Origin: Shinella granuli
Lineage (GTDB): Bacteria > Pseudomonadota > Alphaproteobacteria > Rhizobiales > Rhizobiaceae
Direction: 5' to 3'
NCBI RefSeq assembly: GCF_004341885.1
Contig: NZ_SLVX01000012.1
Location: forward strand, 1-64,000
Length of the DNA stretch: 64,000 nt
The notes under the pieces are model-generated. The model searched no databases. It worked only from the letters and a program-made list of their open reading frames with translations, and was not told where the DNA came from. Position 1 is the stretch's first letter. Every line of letters starts with the position of its first letter. Of the stretch, positions 14,837-24,895 are shown piece by piece. Made by a program: the position numbers and the translations under genes.

Positions 14837-17800
14837 TCACCGCCCCGGCCGCCCCGTTTTCCCCTTCGTGCGCCCCTTGCGCTTTACCTCCGTCGGGTCC
14901 TCATAGCTCCCGACGCCGATTTTCCCCCGTCTCACTGGCTTGGCGTCCTCGGCGCTGGCGGCGCGGTCGGGCTGGCCTTCGAGGAGGGGGGCTTGGCGCT
15001 TCTTGGTGCCGATGGTTTCCGGGGGGCGGTCCGGCGGGGCGCCGATGACGGGCTTTTCGGTGCGGCCGACGGTCATTTCGTCGAGCGTGTTCTTGCGGAA
15101 GAGGGATCTGCCCGCCGGGGTCGCGACGTCGCGGCCCATCTCGTCCAGGTGCGGCTTGCGGAAGAGGGGGCGCTCGGTGTCGGTGCCCGGGCCCATGTCG
15201 TCGAGCGAGGGTTTCTGGAAGAGGGATTTTGAGGCGGTCTTGCCAGAAGCGGCACCCCCCTCTGTCCTGCCGGACATCTCCCCCTCAAGGGGGGAGATCG
15301 ACTCGCGGCGGGGTTTCCCACTCTTTGCTCCACCTTCCTGCGCCTTTACCTCGTCCCGCGCCATCGGGTCGTCCATGACGGCGAGTTCGGCGGCCTTGAG
15401 GCGCTTGATCTCGTCGCGGATGCGGGCGGCGGCTTCGAAGTCGAGGTCGGCGGCGGCGTCGCGCATCTGCTTTTCGAGCGCTTCGAGATGGGCCTTCAGG
15501 TTGTTGCCGACGAGGTGGCCGGCATCGGCGAAACCCTTGCCGGAGACGCCCGAGATGTCGGCGCGGACGTGGTCGCGCTCGTAGACGGAGTCGAGGATGT
15601 CGGAGATCTTCGCCTTCACCGATTCCGGGGTGATGCCGTTGGCCTCGTTGTAGGCCACCTGCTTTTCGCGGCGGCGGCTCGTCTCGTCCATGGCGCGCTG
15701 CATGGAGCCGGTGATCGTGTCGGCATAAAGGATGACCTTGCCGTCGACGTTTCGCGCCGCGCGCCCGATGGTCTGGATAAGGGACGTCTCCGAGCGCAAG
15801 AAGCCTTCCTTGTCGGCGTCGAGGATGGCGACGAAGCCGCATTCGGGAATGTCGAGGCCCTCGCGCAAGAGGTTGATGCCGACCAGCACGTCGAAGGCGC
15901 CGAGACGCAGGTCGCGGATGATCTCGATGCGCTCCAGCGTGTCGATGTCCGAGTGCATGTAGCGCACGCGAACGCCCTGTTCGTGCAGGTATTCGGTGAG
16001 GTCCTCGGCCATGCGCTTGGTGAGCACGGTGACGAGCGTGCGGTAGCCGGCCTGCGCGGTCTCGCGGATCTCGCCCAGGACGTCGTCGACCTGGCTCTTC
16101 GCCGGGCGCACCTCGACGGGCGGGTCGATGAGGCCGGTCGGGCGGATGACCTGCTCGGCGAAGACGCCGCCGGACTGCTCCAGCTCCCAGCCGCCGGGCG
16201 TCGCCGAGACGGCGATGGTGTCCGGCCGCATGGCGTCCCATTCCTCGAAGCGGAGCGGCCGGTTGTCCATGCAGGAGGGCAGGCGGAAGCCGTATTCGGC
16301 CAGCGTCGCCTTGCGGCGGAAGTCGCCGCGGTACATGGCGCCGATCTGCGGGATGGTGACGTGGCTCTCGTCGATGAAGATCAGCGCGTTGTCCGGCACG
16401 TATTCGAAGAGGGTCGGCGGCGGCTCGCCGGGGCGGCGGCCCGTCAGGTAGCGCGAATAGTTCTCGATCCCGGCGCAGGAGCCGGTGGCCTCCAGCATTT
16501 CGAGGTCGTAGCGCGTGCGCTGTTCGAGGCGCTGCGCCTCCAGGAGGCGGCCGGCCTTTTCCAGCTCGACGAGGCGGTGCTTCAGCTCCTCGCGGATGGC
16601 CTTGATGGCGCCGTTCAGCGTCGGGCGGGGGGTGACGTAGTGGCTGTTGGCGTAGATCTTCACCGATTTCAGGTCGCCGGTCTTCTGGCCGGTCAGCGGG
16701 TCGAACTCGGTGATCGCGTCGATCTCGTCGCCGAACATCGAGATGCGCCAGGCGGCATCTTCAAGGTGGGCGGGGAAGATTTCGATGGTGTCGCCGCGCA
16801 CGCGGAAGGAGCCGCGCTGGAAATCCATCTCGCGGCGCTTGTACTGCTGGGCGACGAGGTCGGCCAGGAGCTGGCGCTGGTCGAGCCGCTCGCCGACCTC
16901 CATCTGGAAGGTCATGGCGGTGTAGGTCTCGACCGAGCCGATACCGTAGATGCAGGAGACCGAGGCGATGATGATGCAGTCGTCGCGCTCCAGCAGCGAG
17001 CGCGTCGCAGAGTGGCGCATGCGGTCGATCTGCTCGTTGATCGACGATTCCTTCTCGATATAGGTGTCCGAGCGCGGGACATAGGCCTCCGGCTGGTAAT
17101 AGTCGTAGTAGGAGACGAAGTATTCGACCGCGTTTTCCGGGAAGAAGTTCTTGAACTCGCTGTAGAGCTGGGCGGCGAGCGTCTTGTTCGGGGCGAGGAT
17201 GACGGCGGGGCGCTGCGTCTCCTCGATCACCTTGGCCATGGTGAAGGTCTTGCCCGAGCCGGTGACGCCGAGCAGGACCTGGCTGCGCTCGCCGTCGGAA
17301 AGGCCGTCGACGAGGTCCCTGATGGCGGTCGGCTGGTCGCCGGCGGGCTTGTAGTCGCTGATCATACGGATCGGGATGCCGCCTTCCGACTTTTCCGGCC
17401 GGGCGGGGCGGTGCGGCGTCCAGAGCTTGCCGTCCTTGAAGAGCGGGTTGCCGCTCTCGATGAGCTTCGACAGGGCCTCCACGGTGGCGGTGACGCCGGA
17501 GCCCTTCTCCAGCGCGGCGGCGTCCTCCAGCGAGACGTCGAGGCCGGAGACGGGCATCAGGCCGGCGGCGGCGCGGGTCTTCGGGTCGGACGAGCCGCCG
17601 ATGGAGACGCCGCGGGACGTCTTGGAGACCGTGACCTGCTCGGTATGGCGGCGGGCGGCGTTCTCCACCGTCTTGCGGTGTTTGCCCGCCTTGGAGGCGA
17701 CCTCGCGGCGGCTTTCGACGCTCGCGGCCTCCGCCTCGGCTTCGAGCTGCTTCACCCAGTCGGAGACGCTGCCGGAAAGCGGCTCGCTCTTTTCTTCCGG

Positions 17801-17911
17801 GACTCGCTTGTCCTTCTCGTTCCACTCGAAGGGCGTCCCGGTGAAAGGCGATTGCGGGGCTTCCTCGAAACCGGGGTTCGAGGGCGAGGATTTCTTCGGT
17901 GATCTGGCCAT
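14837..17911 (-). CDS. uvrB: Excinuclease ABC subunit B with long N- and C-terminal extensions
   Basis: 1024 residues against about 670 in most bacteria. MARSPKKSS at 17911 is taken as the start. Residues 1-175 are a charged, disordered-looking extension. The helicase core starts near 180 ([12 protein letters not shown]) with Walker A GVTGSGKT at 215-222. It contains the beta hairpin [27 protein letters not shown], and the RGGRAARN-like motif [13 protein letters not shown] motif ([20 protein letters not shown]) binds UvrC. The tail contains a translated palindromic repeat (15252-15300) and three LFxKxxLDEM-type repeats. It acts in damage verification during nucleotide excision repair. Confidence 0.97.
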   Translation of the reverse strand: MARSPKKSSPSNPGFEEAPQSPFTGTPFEWNEKDKRVPEEKSEPLSGSVSDWVKQLEAEAEAASVESRREVASKAGKHRKTVENAARRHTEQVTVSKTSRGVSIGGSSDPKTRAAAGLMPVSGLDVSLEDAAALEKGSGVTATVEALSKLIESGNPLFKDGKLWTPHRPARPEKSEGGIPIRMISDYKPAGDQPTAIRDLVDGLSDGERSQVLLGVTGSGKTFTMAKVIEETQRPAVILAPNKTLAAQLYSEFKNFFPENAVEYFVSYYDYYQPEAYVPRSDTYIEKESSINEQIDRMRHSATRSLLERDDCIIIASVSCIYGIGSVETYTAMTFQMEVGERLDQRQLLADLVAQQYKRREMDFQRGSFRVRGDTIEIFPAHLEDAAWRISMFGDEIDAITEFDPLTGQKTGDLKSVKIYANSHYVTPRPTLNGAIKAIREELKHRLVELEKAGRLLEAQRLEQRTRYDLEMLEATGSCAGIENYSRYLTGRRPGEPPPTLFEYVPDNALIFIDESHVTIPQIGAMYRGDFRRKATLAEYGFRLPSCMDNRPLRFEEWDAMRPDTIAVSATPGGWELEQSGGVFAEQVIRPTGLIDPPVEVRPAKSQVDDVLGEIRETAQAGYRTLVTVLTKRMAEDLTEYLHEQGVRVRYMHSDIDTLERIEIIRDLRLGAFDVLVGINLLREGLDIPECGFVAILDADKEGFLRSETSLIQTIGRAARNVDGKVILYADTITGSMQRAMDETSRRREKQVAYNEANGITPESVKAKISDILDSVYERDHVRADISGVSGKGFADAGHLVGNNLKAHLEALEKQMRDAAADLDFEAAARIRDEIKRLKAAELAVMDDPMARDEVKAQEGGAKSGKPRRESISPLEGEMSGRTEGGAASGKTASKSLFQKPSLDDMGPGTDTERPLFRKPHLDEMGRDVATPAGRSLFRKNTLDEMTVGRTEKPVIGAPPDRPPETIGTKKRQAPLLEGQPDRAASAEDAKPVRRGKIGVGSYEDPTEVKRKGRTKGKTGRPGR
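15252..15300 (-). repeat. Rhizobial palindromic repeat translated inside uvrB
   Basis: The minus strand reads ATCTCCCCCCTTGAGGGGGA and continues into the GTCCGGCAGGACAGAGGGG half. This is a widespread rhizobial intergenic element, here in frame and giving [15 protein letters not shown] at about residues 871-886 of UvrB. A sister copy in the opposite orientation lies near 24854-24893. Confidence 0.75.
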
Positions 17912-18019
17912 GCGGGGAATATGGCGAGAGTCATGCCGAAAGGAAAGGGGTGAAGAGTACAAAAGGGAAACGAATTTGCGGGCGGGCCGGGCCGTTATGC
18001 TTCGGAAAAGGGGGCGGTC

Positions 18020-18967
18020 ATGGACGTGATGGTGGACGAAGCGGCGCTGACGCCTGACAATGCGGCGCTGGAAGAGGTGCGGGCGGCGGTCGAGGCCTAC
18101 AATGCGGCGCGGCCCAAGGTGGCACGCGACATGTATCTGACCGTCACGCTGGTGCTCGGCGTCTACCTGCTCTTTTCGGCGCTGGTGCTCTATCTGGTCG
18201 CGACGCAGATCGAGGAGGACTGGACCTTCTTCACGCTGTTCATCCTGATCGCGGGGGCGACCTTCGCCTGGAAATTCGCCGTGGCGCCGGCGAAACGCTT
18301 CCAGCAGGGCCTGCGCGACCGCCTGCTGCCGCTGGTCTTCGGCTTCGTCGACGAGGTGCAGTATGTGCACGGCGCGACGCCGCGCTTCCTGTCGGGCATG
18401 CCGGGCAAGGAATTCGTGCCGCGCGACCGCGCCCAGCATGGCGACATGATCGCCGGGATACACGAAGGGCTGGTCTTCACACTCTCGGAGACGGAGCTCA
18501 GCACGGGCAGCGGCAAGAGCCGGCAGACCACGTTCAAGGGCGTGATTTTCCATTTCCTGCGGGAGGAGGAGTTTCCCGGCCTTCTGATCGCCGCGCGCAA
18601 GCCGAATGCGGTGCAGCGCTTCATGCGCGACCTCTTCGGCGGCGGGGCGCTGGCGCTGGTCACCAGCGGCAATCCGGAGGTGGACGCCTTGCACGAATTC
18701 CGCACCGACCGGGCCGAGGCGGCGACGCCCATCGTGCAGGGCACGCTCGCGAAGGCGCTGGACTACCTCGCGAGCGTGTGGCGGGACGACGTGGTCCGGC
18801 TCGCCCTCAAGGACCGGGAATGCTACCTGCTGGTGCCGGCGAAGAAGGATTTCTTCGAGCTGCCGCCGGTCGACACGCCCATCGATTTCGACCGGTACAT
18901 CAAGCCGATGATCCGCGACCTCGTCACGCTGCTGGCGACGGCGCAGCTCGTGCGCAAGATAGGCTAG
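18020..18967 (+). CDS. DUF3137 membrane protein
   Basis: 315 residues. Two transmembrane helices lie at about 40-62 ([20 protein letters not shown]) and 68-86 ([15 protein letters not shown]). A soluble domain follows, with [35 protein letters not shown] and [19 protein letters not shown], the DUF3137 pattern. It is divergent from uvrB with a 108-bp gap. Function is unknown; the family is thought to be a galanin-like membrane component, but there is no experimental handle here. Confidence 0.8.
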   Translation: MDVMVDEAALTPDNAALEEVRAAVEAYNAARPKVARDMYLTVTLVLGVYLLFSALVLYLVATQIEEDWTFFTLFILIAGATFAWKFAVAPAKRFQQGLRDRLLPLVFGFVDEVQYVHGATPRFLSGMPGKEFVPRDRAQHGDMIAGIHEGLVFTLSETELSTGSGKSRQTTFKGVIFHFLREEEFPGLLIAARKPNAVQRFMRDLFGGGALALVTSGNPEVDALHEFRTDRAEAATPIVQGTLAKALDYLASVWRDDVVRLALKDRECYLLVPAKKDFFELPPVDTPIDFDRYIKPMIRDLVTLLATAQLVRKIG

Positions 18968-18976
18968 GAGCACAAA

Positions 18977-18993
18977 ACGCCGGCGAGGCCGGC
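18977..18993 (-). terminator. Hairpin between DUF3137 and RTX genes
   Basis: CGCCGGC-GAG-GCCGGCG is a 7-bp perfect stem. On the minus strand it is followed by GTTTTGTG, so it suits the RTX gene that ends at 19019 better than the plus-strand gene. Confidence 0.6.
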
Positions 18994-19018
18994 GCTTCGC
19001 GTCGCCTGGGAGGAGCGA

Positions 19019-19651
19019 TCAGAGGATGAAGTCACCCTTGTAGAGGTCGCCGAAGGAATCGACTTCCAGGATGAAGTCGGCCTTCTTGTCGCCGTTGACG
19101 TCGCCCATGACGAGCTTGGTGTAGTGGCCGTTGCCGAGCTTGGTTTCCGTCCAGGTCAGCTCGCCCTTCTTGCCGCTGAAGGCCGCGCCTTCCTTGGCCA
19201 CCCAGGTGAAGGCGTCGTTCTTCTTCGTGCCGGCGATGGCGTCGATGGCGGACAGGTCGATCTTGTCGCGGCCGTCGAACGTGTTCGACTTGAACTGCTC
19301 GATCACGTCGCGGCGGCCTTCCGCCTTGCCGATCTCCGAGATGCTCTTGAAGACGAAGCGGTCCCCGCCGTCGCCGCCCCACATCTTGTCGACACCGGCG
19401 CCGCCATAGATGACGTCGCGGCCGTCGCCGCCGTGGATCTGGTCGTTGCCCTTGCCGCCCTCGATCGTGTTCTTGAAGTCACCGCCGTAGATGATGTCGT
19501 TGCCGTCGCCGCCGTAGATCTTGTTATGCGCGCTGGAATGGCCGAAAATCCGGTCGTTGCCGCCGTAGCCATAGATATTGTAGACGGAATCGCCGTTCAT
19601 CGGGTCCGCCATCAGGAAGTTGTTCTTGTTGTCACCTTTGAGGGTAGCCAT
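19019..19651 (-). CDS. RTX calcium-binding repeat protein, probably type I secreted
   Basis: 210 residues. At least four nonapeptide GGxGxDxxx units lie at about 29-92: GYGGNDRIFG, YGGDGNDIIYGG, EGGKGNDQIHGGDGRDVIYG, GGAGVDKMWGGDGGDRFVF. They fold as a calcium-dependent beta roll. The C-terminus (KADFILEVDSFGDLYKGDFIL) has the acidic-hydrophobic end typical of ABC-exported RTX proteins. There is no signal peptide and no enzymatic domain. No type I secretion genes are adjacent, so export would depend on a system elsewhere. Confidence 0.85.
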   Translation of the reverse strand: MATLKGDNKNNFLMADPMNGDSVYNIYGYGGNDRIFGHSSAHNKIYGGDGNDIIYGGDFKNTIEGGKGNDQIHGGDGRDVIYGGAGVDKMWGGDGGDRFVFKSISEIGKAEGRRDVIEQFKSNTFDGRDKIDLSAIDAIAGTKKNDAFTWVAKEGAAFSGKKGELTWTETKLGNGHYTKLVMGDVNGDKKADFILEVDSFGDLYKGDFIL

Positions 19652-19855
19652 AGAATATCTCCGGAATCATGAAACGCCGGCGGCCTTTCAGCCAGCCGGT
19701 GCGCATGAATGCTCGCGGGCCGCCCGGCTTGTGAAGCGCGAGGGCGGCGAAGGGGCGCAAAGCACCAGCCGAACGGTCGCACTTTCGACGAACGGCTGAT
19801 TTTCGTCGGTGAACGGCACTCGACAGTTTTCCGGGAAAAAACGATTATTCGCGAA

Positions 19856-20947
19856 ATGAGCACTGTTTCGAGTCTGCCATTTGTTTTTCACGCTGACCAG
19901 AGCGAATCGCAGTTGCAACGGGCCACGTTGCGCTTCGGCGGGCTGTATCTCGTCGCCGTTTTCCTGAGCTCCAGCCTGCTGTGGGGGCTGGCGGGCACGG
20001 ACCCGATCGATTCGGCGATCGGCAAGGTCTTTCTCCTGTCGGGGGCCGCGCTGCTGGCGGCGATCCTGACGATGCTGCTGGTCCGGCTGAAGGCGCTGCC
20101 GCTGCCGGCCAAGGCCGCGCTCTGCTTCGTGCTGTCGCTGGTCGGCGGGGTGCTCTATTGCGGCATCGACCATGCGATCTACACGATCTGCGTCTATCCC
20201 GAGGCGCCGGTCATCGACATGACGAACATCGCCTACAACGTGATCTACGGGACGTCGCTCTATTTCGGCTGGAGCTGCCTGTTCCTCGCCTTGTCCTACA
20301 GCTTCGACCTGCGCGATCGCGAGCGGCGGCTGGCGCAGATGCGCGAGGAGGCGATGGCGGCGCAGATGCGCGCGCTGCGCTACCAGCTCAACCCGCATTT
20401 CCTGTTCAACACGCTCAATTCGATGGCCGGGCTGATCGAGGAGGGCGAGCGCGACGACGCGCGCGACATGGTGTTCTCCCTCTCGGCCTATCTGCGCACG
20501 ACCCTGGCGCTCGATCCCTTGCAGGACCTGCCCCTGGAAGATGAAGTCGCCTTGCAGGCCGGCTATCTGACCATCGAGCAGCGCCGCTTCTCCGACCGCA
20601 TGGCGGTGGAGATCGACCTGCCGGAGGACCTGCGCAAGGTGCCGGTGCCGAGTCTCATCCTTCAGCCGCTCGTCGAGAACGCCGTCAAGCACGGCGCCTG
20701 CCGCAAGACGGGGGGCGTGACCATCGCCATCCGCGCCCGGCAGGAGGCGGGACGCCTGTGGCTCGTCGTCGAAAACGACATGGCGCCTGCCGACCGGCTG
20801 CCCGGCGGGGCGAGCTTCGGCATCGGCCTCAGAAATGTCGGCGAACGCCTGTCGCGGCGCTTTCCCGACGCAAGCGGGTTTCACTACGGCCGGACCAGCG
20901 ACGGCCGGTTCCGCGTGACCCTGACCATGCCCATCAGGACCGCATGA
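19856..20947 (+). CDS. LytS/YehU-family sensor histidine kinase
   Basis: 363 residues from MSTVSSLPFVF at 19856. Four hydrophobic segments cover about 30-150. The His_kinase domain has RYQLNPHFLFNTLNSM with phospho-acceptor His181. A HATPase part follows with LILQPLVENAVKHG (N box) and SFGIGLRNVGERL (G box). It phosphorylates the LytTR regulator encoded 4 bp downstream. The signal is unknown; the membrane part has no large periplasmic loop, so it may sense a membrane-dissolved cue. Confidence 0.93.
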   Translation: MSTVSSLPFVFHADQSESQLQRATLRFGGLYLVAVFLSSSLLWGLAGTDPIDSAIGKVFLLSGAALLAAILTMLLVRLKALPLPAKAALCFVLSLVGGVLYCGIDHAIYTICVYPEAPVIDMTNIAYNVIYGTSLYFGWSCLFLALSYSFDLRDRERRLAQMREEAMAAQMRALRYQLNPHFLFNTLNSMAGLIEEGERDDARDMVFSLSAYLRTTLALDPLQDLPLEDEVALQAGYLTIEQRRFSDRMAVEIDLPEDLRKVPVPSLILQPLVENAVKHGACRKTGGVTIAIRARQEAGRLWLVVENDMAPADRLPGGASFGIGLRNVGERLSRRFPDASGFHYGRTSDGRFRVTLTMPIRTA

Positions 20948-20951
20948 CCGC

Positions 20952-21728
20952 ATGACCGAAATTTCCGTCCTTATCATCGATGACGAACCCATCGCCCGCC
21001 GTCGCATGGTGCGCATGCTCGCGGCCGTCGAGGGCGTGAGCGTTGCCGGCGAGGCCGGCGACGTGCCGCAGGCGCTCGAAAAGATCGCCGCCCTTGCGCC
21101 CTCCGTGCTGCTGCTCGATATCCAGATGCCCGGCGGCAGCGGCTTCGACGTGCTGGAGCAGGCTGGCCCGCATGCGCCGCTGCCGATCTTCGTCACCGCT
21201 TTCGACCATCACGCCATCCGCGCCTTCGAGTGCAATGCGGTGGACTACCTGACGAAGCCGGTGACGCCCGAGCGGCTGCGGCAGGCGCTCGACCGGGCGC
21301 GCGACATGATCGTCGCCCGCGAGAACCGGGACACGGTGGCGGAACTGCGCGAGACCGTCGCCGCGCTGCGCAAGGCGCTGCGCGAGCAGGCCACGCGGCC
21401 GACGCAGTTCTGGGTGAAGTCGCGCCGGGAGACGATCCGCATCCCCGCCGAAAGGGTGCTGCGCTTCCAGGCGGACGGCGACTATGTGCAACTGCATGCC
21501 GATCAGGGCAGCTTTCTCTACAACGAGAGCCTCTCGGCGCTGGAGCGCCGCCTGCCGAGGGAGGATTTCCTGCGCATCAGCCGCAGCGCGATCGTGCGGC
21601 GCGACCAGGTGGCGCGGGTGAAGCGCGGGCCGCTGAACGTGCTGCACGTCGTGCTGCGCGACGAGACCGAGATCAAGGTCGGCCGGACCTATCTGCGGGC
21701 GGTGCGGGACGGGTTGATGCAGGGCTGA
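20952..21728 (+). CDS. LytTR-family response regulator
   Basis: 258 residues. The receiver domain (1-120) has acidic residues Asp10-Asp11, phospho-acceptor Asp56 in LLLDIQMPGG, and FVTAFDHHAIRAF plus DYLTKPV with Lys. A coiled linker follows (AELRETVAALRKALREQ). The LytTR DNA-binding domain (about 150-255) shows FWVKSRRETIRIP, FQADGDYVQLHA and FLRISRSAIVRRDQVARV. It pairs with the kinase just upstream; targets are not evident here. Confidence 0.93.
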   Translation: MTEISVLIIDDEPIARRRMVRMLAAVEGVSVAGEAGDVPQALEKIAALAPSVLLLDIQMPGGSGFDVLEQAGPHAPLPIFVTAFDHHAIRAFECNAVDYLTKPVTPERLRQALDRARDMIVARENRDTVAELRETVAALRKALREQATRPTQFWVKSRRETIRIPAERVLRFQADGDYVQLHADQGSFLYNESLSALERRLPREDFLRISRSAIVRRDQVARVKRGPLNVLHVVLRDETEIKVGRTYLRAVRDGLMQG

Positions 21729-21811
21729 CGGCAGGCGCGCGGCCGCGGTCTTGACGGGGCCGGCGGGTCGGGTATGCCCTTGTCCGACCTTTTCCGGAAT
21801 CAGGATTCGCG

Positions 21812-22165
21812 ATGCCTACCAGCCTTTCGCCCGCGGCCGTCTGGCCGATCGTGCTGCTCTGCCTCTCCAACGTCTTCATGACCTTCGCCTGGTACGGGCA
21901 TCTCAAGTTCAAGTCCGCGCCGCTCTTCGTCGCGATCCTCGCCAGCTGGGGCATCGCCTTCTTCGAATATTGCCTGGCGGTGCCGGCCAACCGCATCGGC
22001 CACGAGGTCTATTCGGCGGCCCAGTTGAAGACGATCCAGGAGGTGATCACCCTTCTCGTCTTCGCCGGCTTCTCGGTGTTCTGGCTGAAGGAGAGCCTGA
22101 CCTGGAACCACGCCATCGGCTTCCTGCTGATCGCCGCCGGCGCGGCCTTCGTCTTCAAGGGATAG
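21812..22165 (+). CDS. DUF486 small membrane protein (DMT-like)
   Basis: 117 residues with four transmembrane helices: WPIVLLCLSNVFMTFAWYGH, APLFVAILASWGIAFFEYCL, IQEVITLLVFAGFSVFWLKE and HAIGFLLIAAGAAFVFKG. The YGHLKFKSAPLF and AVPANRIG motifs mark DUF486, a relative of small multidrug-resistance and EamA transporters. Substrate is unknown. Confidence 0.85.
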   Translation: MPTSLSPAAVWPIVLLCLSNVFMTFAWYGHLKFKSAPLFVAILASWGIAFFEYCLAVPANRIGHEVYSAAQLKTIQEVITLLVFAGFSVFWLKESLTWNHAIGFLLIAAGAAFVFKG

Positions 22166-22215
22166 GCCCTCGGCCTGCCGGGATGTCGGATGAAGCGCGC
22201 GACGCCTCCCGGCCG

Positions 22216-22602
22216 CTATTCGAGCGGGACGGGGGTCGGGTGGCCGTCCTTGTCGAGCGCGACCATGACGAAGGTGGCGCCCGTGACCTTTTCCAGCGTG
22301 GTGGTAAGATAGCGCTGTGCCCAGGCCTCGACGGAGAGCGTGATCGAGGTGCGGCCGACGCGCACGATATCCGTGTAGATGCTGAGCGTGTCGCCGATCT
22401 TCACCGGCAGGTCGAAGGCCATTTCCTTGACGGCGGCGGTGACGACGCGGCCCTGCGCGCGCTCGGCGGCGCGGATGCCCGAGGCAAGGTCCATCTGCGC
22501 CATGACCCAGCCGCCGAAAATATCGCCCGCGGCATTGGCATCGCCCGGCATGGCAAGCGTGCGAAGGGTGAGTTGTCCGTTCGGCGTGCTGGTGTCGGTC
22601 AT
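22216..22602 (-). CDS. Acyl-CoA thioesterase, YciA-like hotdog fold
   Basis: 128 residues. A single hotdog domain holds the active-site region GDANAAGDIFGGWVMAQMDL with a catalytic Asp, then VVTAAVKEMAFDLPVKIGD and LSVEAWAQRYLTTTLEKVT. Such enzymes hydrolyse short to medium acyl-CoAs in the cytosol. The preceding gene points toward it, so it is a single-gene unit. Confidence 0.88.
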   Translation of the reverse strand: MTDTSTPNGQLTLRTLAMPGDANAAGDIFGGWVMAQMDLASGIRAAERAQGRVVTAAVKEMAFDLPVKIGDTLSIYTDIVRVGRTSITLSVEAWAQRYLTTTLEKVTGATFVMVALDKDGHPTPVPLE

Positions 22603-22813
22603 GCGCGTCCTCTCCTTGGCTGAGACCGGTCTAGCGGAATGCGTGCGACGGCGGAAGAGGGCAAGTCGCGGCCGGCCCGGAACCGACGATCGGTATTTTC
22701 GAGTATTTTCAAGCTCTAAAAATTGATGATTGCAATTTTAGGCGATCTTAAAGGGTTTCCGGGACTTTCGGACAGATTGGAGTGCTGCGTGCATTCGTGT
22801 CGAGGAGAGCCCG

Positions 22814-24634
22814 GTGAAGAATTTCAGAATATCCACACGCCTGTCATTGCTGGTCGGTCTTGCCTTGACCATCATCGTCGCGGCGCTCGTCTACAGCCTC
22901 TATCATTACCAGGAAGCGATGGTGGCCGAGCGCAAGTCGAAGCTGGCGGCGATGGACGAGAGCATGCTGACGCTCTTCCAGCACTACCACGCGCTCGAGA
23001 CCGCCGGCACGCTGACCCGCGAAGAGGCGCAGACGCGGGCGAAGGACGCGGTGCGGGCGCTGCGCTACGAGGACAGCGGCTATTTCTGGATCAATGACAT
23101 GAACGCCGTGATCGTCATGCATCCGATCAAGCCGGAGCTCGACGGCACGGACCAGTCCGGCATGGCCGACCCGACCGGCAAGAGGATCTTCATCGAATTC
23201 GTGAAGGCCGTGAAGGGGAGCCCGACCGGCCAGGATTTCGTCGACTACCTGTGGCCGAAGCCGGGCTTCGAGCAGCCGGTGCTGAAATATTCGCATGTCG
23301 CGGGCTTTGCCCCCTGGGGCTGGATCGTCGGCACGGGCGTCTATGCGGACGACCTTGCCGCCATGTTCCGCCGCAACGCCATCGAAACGGCGGTCATCCT
23401 CGCCCTCGGGGGCCTCGCCATCATCCTTGCCGCCTACGGCATCGTGAAGAGCGTGACCGGTCCCGTCTCGCGCCTGAAGGCCTCGATGCAGGCGATCGCC
23501 GAGGAGGACGTCTCCGGCGACGTGCCGGAGACCGACCGGAGGGACGAGATCGGCGAGATGGCCAAGGTGGTGTCGATCCTGCGCCAGTCGGTCGCCGAGC
23601 GCGCCGAGCTTCGCCTGCGCGAGGGCGAGCAGCAGCTTCGCCTCGACGAGGAGCGCAGCGAGGGCGAGCGCCGCCAGCGGGCCGTCAGCCAGAGCCAGGC
23701 GGACGCCATGAACACGGTCGGCCAGGCGCTGGAGCGCCTTGCCAATGGCGACCTGACGGTCTCGATCCAGGCGATCGCGCCGGAATATGCCAAGCTGCGC
23801 GACGACTTCAACCGCGCCGTCGATGCGCTCTCCAGCGTCATCACCGCCATTGCCCGCTCCACCGACATCGTGCACGGCAGCGCCGGCGGCATCGCGGAGG
23901 CGGCCAACAATCTGTCGCACCGCACGGAGCAGCAGGCGGCCTCGCTGGAGGAGACCGCCGCCGCGCTCGACGAGATCACCGCGACGGTGCGCAACGCCTC
24001 CGACCGCGCCGCCGAGGCGAGTCGCATGGTGGCCGAGACCAAGCAGTCGACCGGCCGCTCCGGCACGATCGTGCGCGACGCCGTCGCCGCGATGAGCCGC
24101 ATCGAGGACGCGTCCAGCCGCATCAGCCAGATCATCGGCGTCATCGACGAGATCGCCTTCCAGACCAACCTTCTCGCCCTCAATGCCGGCGTCGAGGCGG
24201 CGCGGGCAGGGGAGGCCGGCCGGGGCTTTGCGGTCGTGGCGCAGGAGGTGCGCGAGCTTGCCCAGCGCTCGGCCAACGCGGCCAAGGAGATCAAGGGGCT
24301 GATCAGCAATTCGGCGACCGAGGTCGGCACCGGCGTGGCGCTGGTGCGCTCGACGGGCGATGCGCTGACCGAGATCGAGGCGCTGGTCAACAAGGTGAAC
24401 GACCAGGTGAACTCCATCGCCACCGCCGCGCGCGAGCAGGCGACCGGCCTTGCCGAGGTGAACACGGCCGTCAACCAGATGGACCAGATGACCCAGCAGA
24501 ACGCCGCCATGGTGGAGGAAACCAACGCGGCCGGCCAGACGCTGACCCAGGAAAGCGAGCAGCTCAAGGCCCTGCTCGGGAATTTCCGGCTGACCGCAGC
24601 CGGAACGGCGGACCACCGGCGCCGCGCGGCATAA
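22814..24634 (+). CDS. Methyl-accepting chemotaxis protein with single Cache sensor
   Basis: 606 residues. The first membrane helix is at about 9-30. A periplasmic sCache_2 domain (about 35-185) shows RYEDSGYFWINDMNAVIVMHP and WIVGTGVYADDL. The second helix is at about 192-212, followed by HAMP (about 213-265) and a signalling domain whose tip is EIAFQTNLLALNAGVEAARA then GRGFAVVAQEVRELAQRSA. No CheR-binding pentapeptide is at the end. Cache domains of this type often bind small carboxylates. The start at 22814 follows GAGGAGAG with good spacing. Confidence 0.95.
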   Translation: MKNFRISTRLSLLVGLALTIIVAALVYSLYHYQEAMVAERKSKLAAMDESMLTLFQHYHALETAGTLTREEAQTRAKDAVRALRYEDSGYFWINDMNAVIVMHPIKPELDGTDQSGMADPTGKRIFIEFVKAVKGSPTGQDFVDYLWPKPGFEQPVLKYSHVAGFAPWGWIVGTGVYADDLAAMFRRNAIETAVILALGGLAIILAAYGIVKSVTGPVSRLKASMQAIAEEDVSGDVPETDRRDEIGEMAKVVSILRQSVAERAELRLREGEQQLRLDEERSEGERRQRAVSQSQADAMNTVGQALERLANGDLTVSIQAIAPEYAKLRDDFNRAVDALSSVITAIARSTDIVHGSAGGIAEAANNLSHRTEQQAASLEETAAALDEITATVRNASDRAAEASRMVAETKQSTGRSGTIVRDAVAAMSRIEDASSRISQIIGVIDEIAFQTNLLALNAGVEAARAGEAGRGFAVVAQEVRELAQRSANAAKEIKGLISNSATEVGTGVALVRSTGDALTEIEALVNKVNDQVNSIATAAREQATGLAEVNTAVNQMDQMTQQNAAMVEETNAAGQTLTQESEQLKALLGNFRLTAAGTADHRRRAA

Positions 24635-24662
24635 CGCAAAAGACGATCTCCGGACACTCTTG

Positions 24663-24690
24663 CCCCGGTGCCCCAGGCGCCGGGGTTTTT
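24663..24690 (+). terminator. Intrinsic terminator of the Cache chemoreceptor
   Basis: CCCCGGTG and CGCCGGGG form an 8-bp stem (one G-U pair) around CCCCAGG, followed by TTTTT. It starts 28 bp after the chemoreceptor stop. Confidence 0.85.
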
Positions 24691-24758
24691 CGTTGGGGCG
24701 TGCGCAATTGTAGTGGGAAGGTCAGCCGGAAGGCCTGTGTCTCCCCCATAAGAGCAAT

Positions 24759-24895
24759 GGCGAATTGCATATAACAGCACGCTGCTGCTTTCTTCTTCTC
24801 CCCGCGGGGGAGAAGGGGCAAGACGCACCGCCTCATTCCATATGCAATTCGCCTGCCCTCAAGGGGGAGATGCCCGGCAGGGCAGAGGGGGGCCA
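24759..24895. repeat. Composite rhizobial palindromic repeat cluster
   Basis: Three elements are nested in the 480-bp gap between the chemoreceptor and the extensin-like gene. The outer 14-bp arms are GGCGAATTGCATAT (24759-24772) and ATATGCAATTCGCC (24840-24853). Inside is TTCTCCCC-GC-GGGGGAGAA (about 24796-24813). Next to it is a copy of the AAGGGGGAGATGCCCGGCAG element also seen inside uvrB. These are mosaics of the kind scattered through rhizobial genomes. The remainder, to 25114, shows nothing else. Confidence 0.7.

Noticed and set aside
17912..18973. Upstream extension of the uvrB frame through the DUF3137 region, giving a 1378-aa protein
   Set aside because: The extra 350 residues are the antisense of a clear DUF3137 membrane protein; the ATG at 17911 gives a normal start.
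22844..24616. Long open frame antisense to the Cache chemoreceptor
   Set aside because: Its sequence is a GC-rich mirror with no motifs, while the plus strand carries all chemoreceptor signatures. The same holds for frames antisense to the second chemoreceptor (45455-47494) and the OmpA genes (38309-40210, 40189-42042).
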